35,704 bases of DNA from assembly GCA_017646625.1 (NCBI GenBank), contig JAGCMF010000012.1, positions 1 to 35,704 of the forward strand. The letters run 5' to 3'. Shown here piece after piece: positions 23,797 through 32,298 of the stretch. The notes beneath the pieces were generated by a model. It was not told where the DNA came from. It saw nothing but the letters and a program-made list of their open reading frames with translations, and did no database searches. Source of the stretch: Alistipes sp. (GTDB taxonomy: Bacteria > Bacteroidota > Bacteroidia > Bacteroidales > Rikenellaceae). Both the position numbers and the translations under genes were made by a program. Position 1 is the stretch's first letter, and every line of letters starts with the position of its first letter.

Positions 23797-24837
23797 ATGA
23801 TACACTTTAATTCTGACTATACCTCGGGCGCCCATCCACGGGTGCTCGAGGCTCTTGTTTCTACAAATGCAGAGCATACGGCGGGCTATGGTGCTGATGA
23901 GTATACGTCACGTGCCAAGGCCTCTATACGTCGTGCTGTGGGTGTTGAGGATGCCGAGGTGGTGTTCCTTGTTGGCGGTACGCAGACCAATGCCACTATG
24001 ATTGATGGTATATTGGCTCGTCATGAGGGTGTCCTTGCTGCGGAGAGTGGCCACATAGCCGTGCATGAGTCGGGTGCTATTGAGGCATCTGGACATAAGG
24101 TGCTCACGCTACCTCATGTTGATGGCAAGGTGTTGGCAGAGGATGTTGAGAGGTATATCACAGAGTTTTATGCCGATGAGACATATCAGCATATGGTTGC
24201 TCCCGGTATGTTATATATCTCGCAACCTACGGAGTATGGCACGGTATATTCACTTCAAGAACTTGAGGCGTTGAGTGATGTGTGTCATAGGAATAGTATC
24301 CCGTTGTATATTGATGGCGCGCGTCTTGGTTATGCCCTCGCAGCGGAGGGTGCCGACTTTACGCTACGCGATATTGCCCGTCTTGCCGATATCTTCTACT
24401 TTGGCGGTACGAAGCTCGGAACACTATTTGGTGAGGCTGTGGTGATGACCAACAGGGCGCTTATCAAGGGGCTCTTCCCTCTTGTTAAGCAGCATGGTGC
24501 TCTTCTTGCCAAGGGTAGGCTCCTTGGCTTGCAGTTTGAGGCACTCTTCAGCGATGAGCTGTATAAGAGTATCGGTGAGGTTGCTGTTAGACATGCTGTG
24601 CGTATCCGCGAGGCTTTCCGTGCTGCAGGATATGACGTTGTCATAGAGTCGCCTACCAACCAGCAGTTTTTCCGACTTCCTAATGCTGTTATAGATGCTT
24701 TGCGTGAGCATGTGTCGTTCGACTACTGGGGTCCTCGTGGCGAGTCGTGCAGCGTGGTGCGATTTGTTACGGGATGGTCCACGACTGACGATGATGTGAA
24801 TACATTACTGAACCTCATAGATAGCCTTAAGAGATAG
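23797..24837 (+). CDS. Low-specificity L-threonine aldolase / beta-eliminating lyase family
   Basis: A 346-aa fold type I PLP enzyme expected to cleave L-threonine or allo-threonine to glycine and acetaldehyde. Family features: NSDYTSGAHP at the N-terminus, AGYGADEYT, the PLP-stacking H in ESGHIAVHESGA, the cofactor aspartate in YIDGARLGYA, and the Schiff-base lysine in FGGTKLGT (K206). Length is normal. The ATG is 2 bp after the lipoprotein stop, and a strong terminator follows. Confidence 0.9.
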   Translation: MIHFNSDYTSGAHPRVLEALVSTNAEHTAGYGADEYTSRAKASIRRAVGVEDAEVVFLVGGTQTNATMIDGILARHEGVLAAESGHIAVHESGAIEASGHKVLTLPHVDGKVLAEDVERYITEFYADETYQHMVAPGMLYISQPTEYGTVYSLQELEALSDVCHRNSIPLYIDGARLGYALAAEGADFTLRDIARLADIFYFGGTKLGTLFGEAVVMTNRALIKGLFPLVKQHGALLAKGRLLGLQFEALFSDELYKSIGEVAVRHAVRIREAFRAAGYDVVIESPTNQQFFRLPNAVIDALREHVSFDYWGPRGESCSVVRFVTGWSTTDDDVNTLLNLIDSLKR

Positions 24838-24848
24838 TCTTAAAGTAA

Positions 24849-24880
24849 AAGTTGGGTGCCATACGACACCCAACTTTTTT
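24849..24880 (+). terminator. Intrinsic terminator after threonine aldolase
   Basis: A perfect 10-bp stem (24849-24858 with 24867-24876), 8-nt loop, then T6. The matching A-run on the left means it may also serve the convergent RdgB gene. Confidence 0.85.
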
Positions 24881-24898
24881 AGATATATCCTGTTCTAT

Positions 24899-25471
24899 TT
24901 ACTTCTTGAGTAGCTCTGTGAGTGCTGCTACAGCACGGCCACGGTGCGAGATGCTATTTTTGGCCTCTGCACTCATCTCGGCAAATGTTATCTGGTGACC
25001 ATCAGGTATGAATAGAGGGTCGTAGCCGAAGCCACCACAGCCAGCCTCTGCTGTCGCTATCGTGCCATTGACAATGCCCTCCACCTGTTGCTCCACGCCG
25101 CCGCGTATCAGTGATATGACGGTGCGGAAGCGAGCACGACGATTCTCCTTATCTCTCATCTCGAGTAGGAGTTTACGGTTGTTAGCTGCGAAGTCGTGAC
25201 CATCTGTCGCATAGCGAGCAGAACGTACTCCAGGCGCACCATTAAGTGCCTCTACCTCAAGGCCTGTGTCGTCAGCAAAGCAGTCGAGGCCTGTTCGTTC
25301 GTAGACATAGCGGGCCTTAATCGTGGCGTTCTCATCGAGAGTCTCTCCTGTTTCGGGTATATCCTCGGTTATGCCCACCTCCTTGAGTGTCACAAGTTCA
25401 TAGCCCTCGCCAAGTACTGCACTCACCTCTGCGAGTTTATGGGCGTTATTTGTTGCAAAAACAATCTTCAT
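24899..25471 (-). CDS. rdgB: XTP/dITP diphosphatase (non-canonical purine NTP pyrophosphatase)
   Basis: Hydrolyses ITP, dITP and XTP to monophosphates, keeping deaminated purines out of DNA and RNA. HAM1/RdgB motifs: FATNNAHKLAEV (5-16), the catalytic FADDTGLEVEALNG, GGFGYDPLFIP, and SHRGRA near the C-terminus. Length 190 aa is normal. Lies 62 bp downstream of the HAD gene on the same strand, probably in one transcript. Confidence 0.94.
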   Translation of the reverse strand: MKIVFATNNAHKLAEVSAVLGEGYELVTLKEVGITEDIPETGETLDENATIKARYVYERTGLDCFADDTGLEVEALNGAPGVRSARYATDGHDFAANNRKLLLEMRDKENRRARFRTVISLIRGGVEQQVEGIVNGTIATAEAGCGGFGYDPLFIPDGHQITFAEMSAEAKNSISHRGRAVAALTELLKK

Positions 25472-25533
25472 AATAGTTTGCTATATGTTTGAATTATATG
25501 GGTAACCTACCTCACTCGCCATTTCATGTGTGC

Positions 25534-26382
25534 TTAAATCTCTTCGCGTGCTACTTCGAGTTCTGCGAGGCGTTGGTCCATTACTATTTTGTCGATGATG
25601 GTCTTAACGACGGTGTCAATCTCGGAGTTGTCGGAGTAGTCGGCAGGACATACGTGGTTGACGCGATTGTCACGAATTAGGTCATTCAGGATGTTGCGCT
25701 GTTGCTCCTCTTCGGGGTTGTATACAGCGATAGAGTGACCGCCAAAGTTCTTTACGAGCTTCATGCATGGAATGTCTGTCGTACCATCGCCGAAGTATAT
25801 CATGCGAGAGAATGGTACGGGGCGCTTACTCTCCTCCATGAAGCGGTTAACATCCTTTGTGTCGAACACTGACTCCACGCCCTTGTTTATCTTGAATATA
25901 AACTGTGTTTTATTGGTGTAGTTTACCGCCACAGCTGGCCAATAGGCTATGCCATCGATGTTATAGAGGAATGAGCAGGCATATATGTTTTTGAACTCAT
26001 GGGCTATAGCCGTACCCTCGATAATCTCCTTGAGTCCCGATGAGTTGACATAGTGAAGGATGTTTATGCCACGCTGCTTACCATAGTCGTTTATGCGCTG
26101 AAACCACTGCTCCACACCATTGTAGAACTGCACGTTACGGCCCGATTCGCGGAATGCCTCACGACGTAGTGACAGGCCTTTTGACTGTGCCGCCTGTAAC
26201 ATTCGTGCCATATATGTAAGCACCTGGTCAGCATCCTGCTCCTCGGCAAGGGTGTTTGCCTCGTGCCAGAACTCGAGGTTGCTCTTGCCTACGGCGGGTA
26301 TAAAGTCGTACTCTTGCATGTTACCTGGAGAGAGAGTGCCGTCGAAGTCGTATATTAGCGCTACGGTAATATTTTCTTTCAT
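25534..26382 (-). CDS. HAD-superfamily phosphatase
   Basis: HAD hydrolase of about 282 aa. Motif I is DFDGT (D12, D14), motif II a serine in YVNSSG, motif III a lysine in FDTKD or nearby, and motif IV GDGTTDIPC. A large helical cap lies between motifs I and II. The substrate is unknown, probably a small phosphorylated metabolite. The frame begins with a GTG at 26388, but the ATG at 26382 (MKENITVALIYDFDGT) is preferred. No signal peptide. Confidence 0.85.
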   Translation of the reverse strand: MKENITVALIYDFDGTLSPGNMQEYDFIPAVGKSNLEFWHEANTLAEEQDADQVLTYMARMLQAAQSKGLSLRREAFRESGRNVQFYNGVEQWFQRINDYGKQRGINILHYVNSSGLKEIIEGTAIAHEFKNIYACSFLYNIDGIAYWPAVAVNYTNKTQFIFKINKGVESVFDTKDVNRFMEESKRPVPFSRMIYFGDGTTDIPCMKLVKNFGGHSIAVYNPEEEQQRNILNDLIRDNRVNHVCPADYSDNSEIDTVVKTIIDKIVMDQRLAELEVAREEI

Positions 26383-26407
26383 AATCACATTTTTTTCTTT
26401 TACACAT

Positions 26408-26415
26408 CAAATATA
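26408..26415 (-). promoter_or_regulatory. Promoter -7 element TATATTTG for the HAD-RdgB unit
   Basis: Exact TAnnTTTG on the minus strand, 26 bp upstream of the ATG at 26382. Confidence 0.55.
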
Positions 26416-26428
26416 CGAAAAAAATCAC

Positions 26429-26436
26429 TATTTTTG
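26429..26436 (+). promoter_or_regulatory. Promoter -7 element TATTTTTG for the nitroreductase
   Basis: Exact TAnnTTTG, 38 bp upstream of the nitroreductase ATG. It is back to back with the HAD promoter, the two -7 boxes being only 13 bp apart. Confidence 0.55.
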
Positions 26437-26473
26437 CAATTAGGATGTATAAATATTTTAACAAAAGATAATT

Positions 26474-27007
26474 ATGGAATTTAAAGATGTTGTAAGGAAG
26501 CGTCGTTCTACACGTCGTTATACAGGCAATCCTGTTGAAATAGAGAAACTTCGCAATGCTATGGAGCTTGCTCTCCGTGCGCCATCATCAAAGAATACAC
26601 GTTCTACACGTCTCATGGCCGTTACCAACCTCGATAAGGTGCATGCCTTGGGTCGTCTACGTGATTGGGGCTCAAGCCTTTTGGAGGAGGCGGGTGCTGC
26701 TATCGTGATTCTGGGTGATGAGGAGTCTAGTCCTATGTGGCAGACAAATGCCGCTATTATGGCAACTATCCTTCAGCTTGCGCTTGTAGACGAGGGTTTG
26801 GCTTCATGCTGGGTGCATGTTGGAGACTATCTAACCGTGAATGATGATCCTGCAAGTCAGCGCAGTGAGGACTATGTTAAGGAGGTGTTGCCCGAGATAC
26901 CAGCTAACTACCGTGTCTTGTCGGTCATCTCTATCGGCTACGCAGACTACACTCCCAAGCCTCTGCCCGAGTATGAGGGCCCAGAACGTATGCTCTTTGT
27001 TGAGTAG
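26474..27007 (+). CDS. Nitroreductase-family FMN oxidoreductase
   Basis: A 177-aa single-domain nitroreductase. The N-terminal FMN-binding RRSTRRYTGNPV (10-21) and APSSKN (36-41) motifs are present, and the middle GLASCWVHVGD corresponds to the second FMN region. Members reduce quinones, nitro compounds or flavins with NAD(P)H; the natural substrate is unknown. Single-gene unit with its own promoter and terminator. Confidence 0.9.
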   Translation: MEFKDVVRKRRSTRRYTGNPVEIEKLRNAMELALRAPSSKNTRSTRLMAVTNLDKVHALGRLRDWGSSLLEEAGAAIVILGDEESSPMWQTNAAIMATILQLALVDEGLASCWVHVGDYLTVNDDPASQRSEDYVKEVLPEIPANYRVLSVISIGYADYTPKPLPEYEGPERMLFVE

Positions 27008-27025
27008 TTTGGTGACGTATGAGGT

Positions 27026-27063
27026 GTGCGACGATGTCATAATGGCGTCGTCGCACTCTTTTT
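27026..27063 (+). terminator. Intrinsic terminator after the nitroreductase
   Basis: GTGCGACGA (27026-27034) pairs with TCGTCGCAC (27048-27056), followed by a T-rich run (TCTTTTT). Confidence 0.8.
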
Positions 27064-27118
27064 ATCTATTGCTTTGCAATAAAATTTGCTAATGATGCGT
27101 TTTTAACGATAAAAAATG

Positions 27119-27126
27119 TATCTTTG
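27119..27126 (+). promoter_or_regulatory. Promoter -7 element TATCTTTG for the SurA-OstA operon
   Basis: Exact TAnnTTTG 11 bp upstream of the ATG at 27137. It overlaps the upstream in-frame ATG at 27116, so that start cannot be used, and the mRNA leader is only a few nt. Confidence 0.6.
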
Positions 27127-27136
27127 CAAGTTGATT

Positions 27137-28141
27137 ATGCGAAAAAAAATATTTATAGCGATATACGCCCTGGCAATGATGGGCATGGGGTGCTCTGACT
27201 ACGGTGCTACTACTGCCGTCGATGTTGACGAGAATGTTGTAGCCACGGTGGATGGTTATGTGTTGATGCGTGATGACATAGGGCGAGATATGCCACAGGG
27301 TCTTACGGGCGTCGACAGTGTGACCTTTGCACGTATGTATGTCGATAACTGGGTGCTCAATAGGCTCAAGATGGTGCGTGCCGAGGAGGTGCTATCCTCA
27401 TCAGAGGAGGATATAGAACGTCTTGTTGAGGGCTACCGTCAGTCGTTGATGATACGTCAGCTTGACCAGTACTATATCGACAACGCCATTGATGTCGATA
27501 TTACCGATAAGCAGCTTGCGTCGTACTACCGTGCACACTCTGCCTCCTTTAAACTTGACCATGACAAGGTGCGTGCTGTCGTTGTAAAGACGCCTCGCAC
27601 ATTCCGCAATGTTAACACTCTGACCACGGCACTCAAGGCTGCGGCAAACAAGGGTGTTATAGAGGAGGTTGCTGCTCTTGCGGAGAAGCATAACCTGCAA
27701 CTCTCAAACCTCATGGATGAGTGGGTGTCGTACTCCGACTTCTTGAGTCATCTACCTACAGAGAGGTCGCAGTCCTATTCGTCGCTAATAACAAAGAGTG
27801 GTGTGCAGACGATGACGTCTGACGATGCCACTTTCTACTTCATCATCGTCGATGTGGTGCGTAAGGGAGAGGTTGCCCCTATGGAGTGTGTTGAGGAGGA
27901 TATCCGCCGACGCCTTTATGCTGAACGCCGTGCAGACATTGTGGAACGCTACGAGGATGATTTGCGTAGAGAGGCTGTAGCATCTGGACGTGTTACGGTT
28001 ATAGATAGTGTGTTGATGATGTCGATGAGCTATGTGCCCGAGTCGCCCATTGAGGCTGTGGTGCGCGATGCAGAGGATATCGTTGAGGATGATGTGCCAA
28101 GTGTAGGTGCTCCCGAAGTTGTAAATGAAGAGGAAAAGTAG
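27137..28141 (+). CDS. SurA-N-like periplasmic chaperone lipoprotein
   Basis: Signal peptide with lipobox MGMGC (C19), so it is a lipid-anchored periplasmic protein of about 334 aa. The helical ENVVATVDGYVLMRDDI start and the long helix region to about residue 155 resemble the SurA/PpiD N-terminal chaperone domain, and the C-terminal helix (ECVEEDIRRRLYAERRADI) fits the same fold. The middle segment corresponds to a parvulin position but I see no parvulin GGDLG-type motif, so prolyl isomerase activity is doubtful. First gene of the operon; the two-parvulin SurA homologue starts 7 bp downstream. Likely a helper for outer-membrane-protein folding. Confidence 0.75.
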   Translation: MRKKIFIAIYALAMMGMGCSDYGATTAVDVDENVVATVDGYVLMRDDIGRDMPQGLTGVDSVTFARMYVDNWVLNRLKMVRAEEVLSSSEEDIERLVEGYRQSLMIRQLDQYYIDNAIDVDITDKQLASYYRAHSASFKLDHDKVRAVVVKTPRTFRNVNTLTTALKAAANKGVIEEVAALAEKHNLQLSNLMDEWVSYSDFLSHLPTERSQSYSSLITKSGVQTMTSDDATFYFIIVDVVRKGEVAPMECVEEDIRRRLYAERRADIVERYEDDLRREAVASGRVTVIDSVLMMSMSYVPESPIEAVVRDAEDIVEDDVPSVGAPEVVNEEEK

Positions 28142-28148
28142 TTGAAAT

Positions 28149-29573
28149 ATGATAAGGAAGATTATGGTTATGGTAGCTGTCGCTACCTCGGTTTTGTTTG
28201 TTGCGGAGAGTGTCTCGGCACAGCGCAGACAGGTGATGCTCGATAAGGTTGTCGCTGTTGTTGGTGGCTCATCTATCCTATACTCTGAACTTGTTGAGTA
28301 TTCGGAGGCGCTTGTCGACCAGCGCAGACAGATGGGCTATACCTCGGATCGTGATCCTATGGATGAGGCTCTCGAGGCGTTGCTCGAGCAGAAGTTGTTG
28401 TATAACCAGGCCCTCATCGACTCTGTGCCTGTGAATACATCCGACATAGCATCGCGCATAGAGACATACCTGCAGTCACTCATCGACGAGGTTGGTGGCA
28501 TCCAGGCTCTCGAGGCGCGCGAGCATATGCCAATTTTCACCTATCGCGAGATGTTGCGTAGCCGCTATGAGGAGCAGGCATATGCGCAGTCTATGAAGTC
28601 GGATGTGGTGAGTAGGGTTACAGTTGTGCCTGGTGAGGTTGAACGCTTCTATCGTCGCATAGACAAGGATAGCCTGCCTATCATTGGCGAGCAGTATGTA
28701 TATGCACAGATTACAAAGTTCCCCGCATCGTTGAAGGAGGCACAGCAGCGCACCAAGGAACGTCTCTTGGATATGCGTGAACGTGTCATCACAGGTCAGA
28801 CAAAGTTCTCTGTATTGGCGCGTATGTACTCTGTTGATGGCTCGGCTATTCATGGTGGCGAGATGGAGCCTATGCCTGCGGCATACTTCGTACGACCCTT
28901 TGCCGAGGCTCTCGAGAAGCTTAAGCCTGGTCAGGTGTCGGAGATTGTTGAGACGGAGTATGGCTTTCACATCATCGAGCTTATAGATAAGCGTGGTGAC
29001 CTATACCACTGCCGCCATATTGTCTTGCGCCCAACGTTTACTCGTGATGAGCTCATGGAGCCCGCGCACCAGCTCGATAGCATTGCTGACCTCATACGTC
29101 GTGACTCTATCACCTTCGAGGCGGCGGCTCTTGCCTTCTCTGATGATGCTACGTCGAAGTATAACGGTGGTATAGTGTCCAATAGTGACGTGTTGGAACG
29201 TATGGGTGTATACGATGGAGCACGCCTCACGGCTACACGCTTCCTTAAGGAGGACTTCAGTGCCCAGGGTGGTAAGTCGCTTGACGACTATAATGCCCTT
29301 ATGCGTCTGCGTGTAGGCGATGTGTCGTCATCATTCCAGACAACAGACCTTATGGGTAACCAGATGAGTAAGATTGTTAAGCTTCTGGAGATTATCCCAG
29401 CACATACAGCATCTTTAGAGGATGACTATATACGCCTTGAGGAGATGGCGCTTGCCGAGAAGCAGAATAGGGTATATCAGTCGTGGTTAACTGATAAGAT
29501 CATGTCGATGTATGTATATATCGACCCTGCGTTCCGTAGCGAGACCTTCGTGAATAAGAATTGGATTAAGTAG
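28149..29573 (+). CDS. SurA-like periplasmic peptidylprolyl isomerase (two parvulin domains)
   Basis: A 474-aa exported protein with signal peptide (cleavage after SVSA at 24). It has a SurA N-domain (DKVVAVVGGSSILYSELVEY) and two parvulin-type regions: about 180-280, with GGEMEPMPAAYFVRPFAEAL and YGFHIIELIDK, and about 284-400, with RHIVLRP, GGIVSNSDV and F-x-x-x-D. It should escort outer-membrane proteins across the periplasm to the BAM complex. The neighbouring SurA-like lipoprotein and OstA-like protein fit an outer-membrane assembly operon. Confidence 0.9.
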   Translation: MIRKIMVMVAVATSVLFVAESVSAQRRQVMLDKVVAVVGGSSILYSELVEYSEALVDQRRQMGYTSDRDPMDEALEALLEQKLLYNQALIDSVPVNTSDIASRIETYLQSLIDEVGGIQALEAREHMPIFTYREMLRSRYEEQAYAQSMKSDVVSRVTVVPGEVERFYRRIDKDSLPIIGEQYVYAQITKFPASLKEAQQRTKERLLDMRERVITGQTKFSVLARMYSVDGSAIHGGEMEPMPAAYFVRPFAEALEKLKPGQVSEIVETEYGFHIIELIDKRGDLYHCRHIVLRPTFTRDELMEPAHQLDSIADLIRRDSITFEAAALAFSDDATSKYNGGIVSNSDVLERMGVYDGARLTATRFLKEDFSAQGGKSLDDYNALMRLRVGDVSSSFQTTDLMGNQMSKIVKLLEIIPAHTASLEDDYIRLEEMALAEKQNRVYQSWLTDKIMSMYVYIDPAFRSETFVNKNWIK

Positions 29574-29599
29574 TAATAAGTACGGATTAAAGCTGGTAT

Positions 29600-32293
29600 A
29601 TGCGTCGCAGTTTCATAGCCCCCTTCGTAGTATTAACCCTTCTTCTTGGTACTCTCTACTATGCTGCAAGTGGCCATGTATATCGCCGCTATGTAGATAG
29701 TGATGCCGGTGCCGTGGCGCCTCTTGCTGCCGATGCGGGACGCCGTATGGTAGATATGACGGCAGATGATAGCTACCTTATTGAGAAGGGCGATTCAACG
29801 ATATTTATCCTTGTCGGTAACTTTGCAGCACACCACAACGGCACGGTGATACTTGCCGATAGTGCTGTGCGTTATTCAAACCAGAGCTTTGAGTGCTTCG
29901 GTAATGTGCTCATCAACCAGAATGACACATATGCCTATGCTGACCGTGCGGAGTATAACAGAGATAGAAGCACGGCAACACTATATTCGGATCTTATTAA
30001 GATTGTCGATGGCGAGGCTGTGATGTATACATACAACTGTACGTTTAACACAGCAGAGGATATGGGTCGCTTCTATGGTGGTTGCTATGCGCAGAAGGGT
30101 GCTAGTCTTCTTGAGGCGGAGAGAGGTTATTATAACACCGATACGCACGACCTTATTGCTGTGGATAATGTAGAGATGCGTGATGATACCTACCTCATGA
30201 CGGGTGACTCTGTGATATTTAACACGCAGACCGAGAATGCCAGGTACTTCAGTAATACGAATATATGGAACGATAAGGATGAGTACCTCTTCGCAAATGA
30301 GGGTAGCTATACGAAGGCTTCTGACTTACACCATCTGACACGTGATGCCTATATCCTATCTCCCGAACGCGAGATATGGAGTGATACTATTGAGTATTAT
30401 CGTACGGAGGGTCATATCATTGGCCGCCGTAATATACAGATGGATGATACCACACAGAAGGTGCTGGGCTTTGCTGACTATGGCGAGTGGTGGGATGAAC
30501 CCGGTAATGCACTCTTCACGCGTCGTCCTTCGATGATTAACTATGACCCCGCACAGCCCGACTCACTATTCTTGTCTGCTGACACGTTGTGGCTATATAC
30601 TGTTCCTGTGCCACCCCCTGGAAGAGAGTCTACAGCAGATAGCATTGCCGATGATGCTCAATCGCTACATGATAGGGATGGCGACGATGTCTCTGCAGAG
30701 AGTGATGCTATGCCAGATGCTCCTGTGATAGATGGTGTGGATGAGGCTACGCAGGAGAGTGAGCAGGATGTAGATGCAGAGTCGGAGGGTGGAGCAGAGG
30801 TAGATAACCCATCTATGGATGTCGCCTCGGAGCCTGATGCTCGCGATATGAGTACGCGTGGTGATGACCCTGCTACCGCGCCGCATGACCGAGGTGATGA
30901 GGAGTCTATACCTGCATCTCGTGATTCAGTCGCTACAGCACCACAGATGCCAGGTGATAGTGCAGTAGATGTTGAGGATACTATTGCTTCGGATGATATC
31001 GCCGCTGGTGTTGTCGATAGTGTGGCTACGGATAGCATTACGGTGCTCACACCACAACAGATGCGCTATCGTGCGAAGCTCGAGAGACGCCGTGTTCGCG
31101 ACTCGGTGCGTGGTGTGGAACGTGCACTGCGTGACTCGTTGAGGTCTATACGACAGGCCGAGAGGGACTCTATACGCTACATTAAGGATTCGTTACTCGA
31201 CATCAAGGTCGATAGCATCATTGCACGCCGTAGGGCACGTAGTACGGAGCTTGCTGATATGGAGGCAGCACGCCTGGAACGTGTAAAGCAGAAGACCGAG
31301 GAGCACCGTAGACGTAAGATTGATAGAGCCAAGGCACGTGCACTCAAGCGCGGTAGGGAGTATACAGGAGAGGATTATGTCATCGACTCGTTGGTTGAGG
31401 CCGATACTACTATGGAGGCTCCCGTGGCAGATTTGCGCGATACGTTGAGCCGTGATACTACGCAGCGCGATACTCTGGTCACAGATAGCCTTGCTATTGA
31501 CTCTACGGCTCTTATGCCGCCATTCCCCGAGGATAGTGTCTACAAGATGATACAGGCATATCGCCATGTTAGAATGTATCGTTCCGACTCACAGATGGTG
31601 TGCGACTCCTTGGTGTTGAAGAATACAGACTCTATAATTCGCCTATATATTAAGCCTATATTGTGGCAGGAGGGTAACCAGATAAACTCTGACTCTATGG
31701 CAGTGTATACGCGTGATGAGCTTATCTCGAAGGCTCACTTCATGGGTAACCCGATTATGGGTATGGAGATTGATACGATGTACTATAACCAGGTTAAGGG
31801 TAAGGATATAGTGACTCACTTTGCTGATGGTCAGATGTGTCGTAATGATGTTGAGGGTAATGCCCAGACGATATACTATATGCAGCAGGAGGATAGCCCC
31901 GAGGTTACAGGTCTGATGTATATCGAGAGTGCAAGTATCACCTTCTACTTTGCCGAGGGCGATATTGATAAGATTACATATAAGCAGAACCCTACGTATG
32001 TGATATATCCTATGGATATGATTCCCGAGACGCAGAAGCTACGCCTCCCCGACTTCGAGTGGTATTACGATCGTCGTCCTGTGCGTGATAGTGTTATGGA
32101 TAGAGATATACGTAAGTCGCGACGTGAGGATGCCGCATCGCGCCGTAAGCCACGCTTTAGGATAACTGAACGTATCGACTACGACCGCCGCCGTCTTACC
32201 GAGAATCGCGTATGGGAGGATCGTGTCGATGAGCTTACACCCGACGTTATCGAGTGGCGTAATACACGTACCTCATATAGAAGTAATCAGTAA
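29600..32293 (+). CDS. OstA/LptA-like protein with a large charged central insert
   Basis: An 897-aa exported protein. The N-terminal signal/anchor (MRRSFIAPFVVLTLLLGTLY) is followed by repeated LptA/OstA beta-strands of the form G-x-x-x-x-x-x-x-A-(D/E)-x-A-x-Y (about 60-330: ADSAVRYSNQSFECFGNVLI, YADRAEYNRDRSTATLYS, TGDSVIFNTQTENARYF). OstA-type strands resume at about 644-830 (DSQMVCDSLVLKNTDSIIRL, FMGNPIMG, YIESASITFYF). The ~309-residue insert (about 335-643) is first acidic and D/S/A-rich, then a basic coil with repeated RDS-x-R spacing. The family is thought to form the periplasmic LPS bridge or chaperone outer-membrane lipid transport. It starts 26 bp after the SurA gene. Confidence 0.85.
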   Translation: MRRSFIAPFVVLTLLLGTLYYAASGHVYRRYVDSDAGAVAPLAADAGRRMVDMTADDSYLIEKGDSTIFILVGNFAAHHNGTVILADSAVRYSNQSFECFGNVLINQNDTYAYADRAEYNRDRSTATLYSDLIKIVDGEAVMYTYNCTFNTAEDMGRFYGGCYAQKGASLLEAERGYYNTDTHDLIAVDNVEMRDDTYLMTGDSVIFNTQTENARYFSNTNIWNDKDEYLFANEGSYTKASDLHHLTRDAYILSPEREIWSDTIEYYRTEGHIIGRRNIQMDDTTQKVLGFADYGEWWDEPGNALFTRRPSMINYDPAQPDSLFLSADTLWLYTVPVPPPGRESTADSIADDAQSLHDRDGDDVSAESDAMPDAPVIDGVDEATQESEQDVDAESEGGAEVDNPSMDVASEPDARDMSTRGDDPATAPHDRGDEESIPASRDSVATAPQMPGDSAVDVEDTIASDDIAAGVVDSVATDSITVLTPQQMRYRAKLERRRVRDSVRGVERALRDSLRSIRQAERDSIRYIKDSLLDIKVDSIIARRRARSTELADMEAARLERVKQKTEEHRRRKIDRAKARALKRGREYTGEDYVIDSLVEADTTMEAPVADLRDTLSRDTTQRDTLVTDSLAIDSTALMPPFPEDSVYKMIQAYRHVRMYRSDSQMVCDSLVLKNTDSIIRLYIKPILWQEGNQINSDSMAVYTRDELISKAHFMGNPIMGMEIDTMYYNQVKGKDIVTHFADGQMCRNDVEGNAQTIYYMQQEDSPEVTGLMYIESASITFYFAEGDIDKITYKQNPTYVIYPMDMIPETQKLRLPDFEWYYDRRPVRDSVMDRDIRKSRREDAASRRKPRFRITERIDYDRRRLTENRVWEDRVDELTPDVIEWRNTRTSYRSNQ

Positions 32294-32298
32294 CCACT

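Noticed and set aside
30658-31050. 130-codon Ser/Ala-rich minus-strand frame in the OstA-like gene
   Set aside because: It is the antisense of the acidic low-complexity insert; low-complexity DNA gives long false frames.
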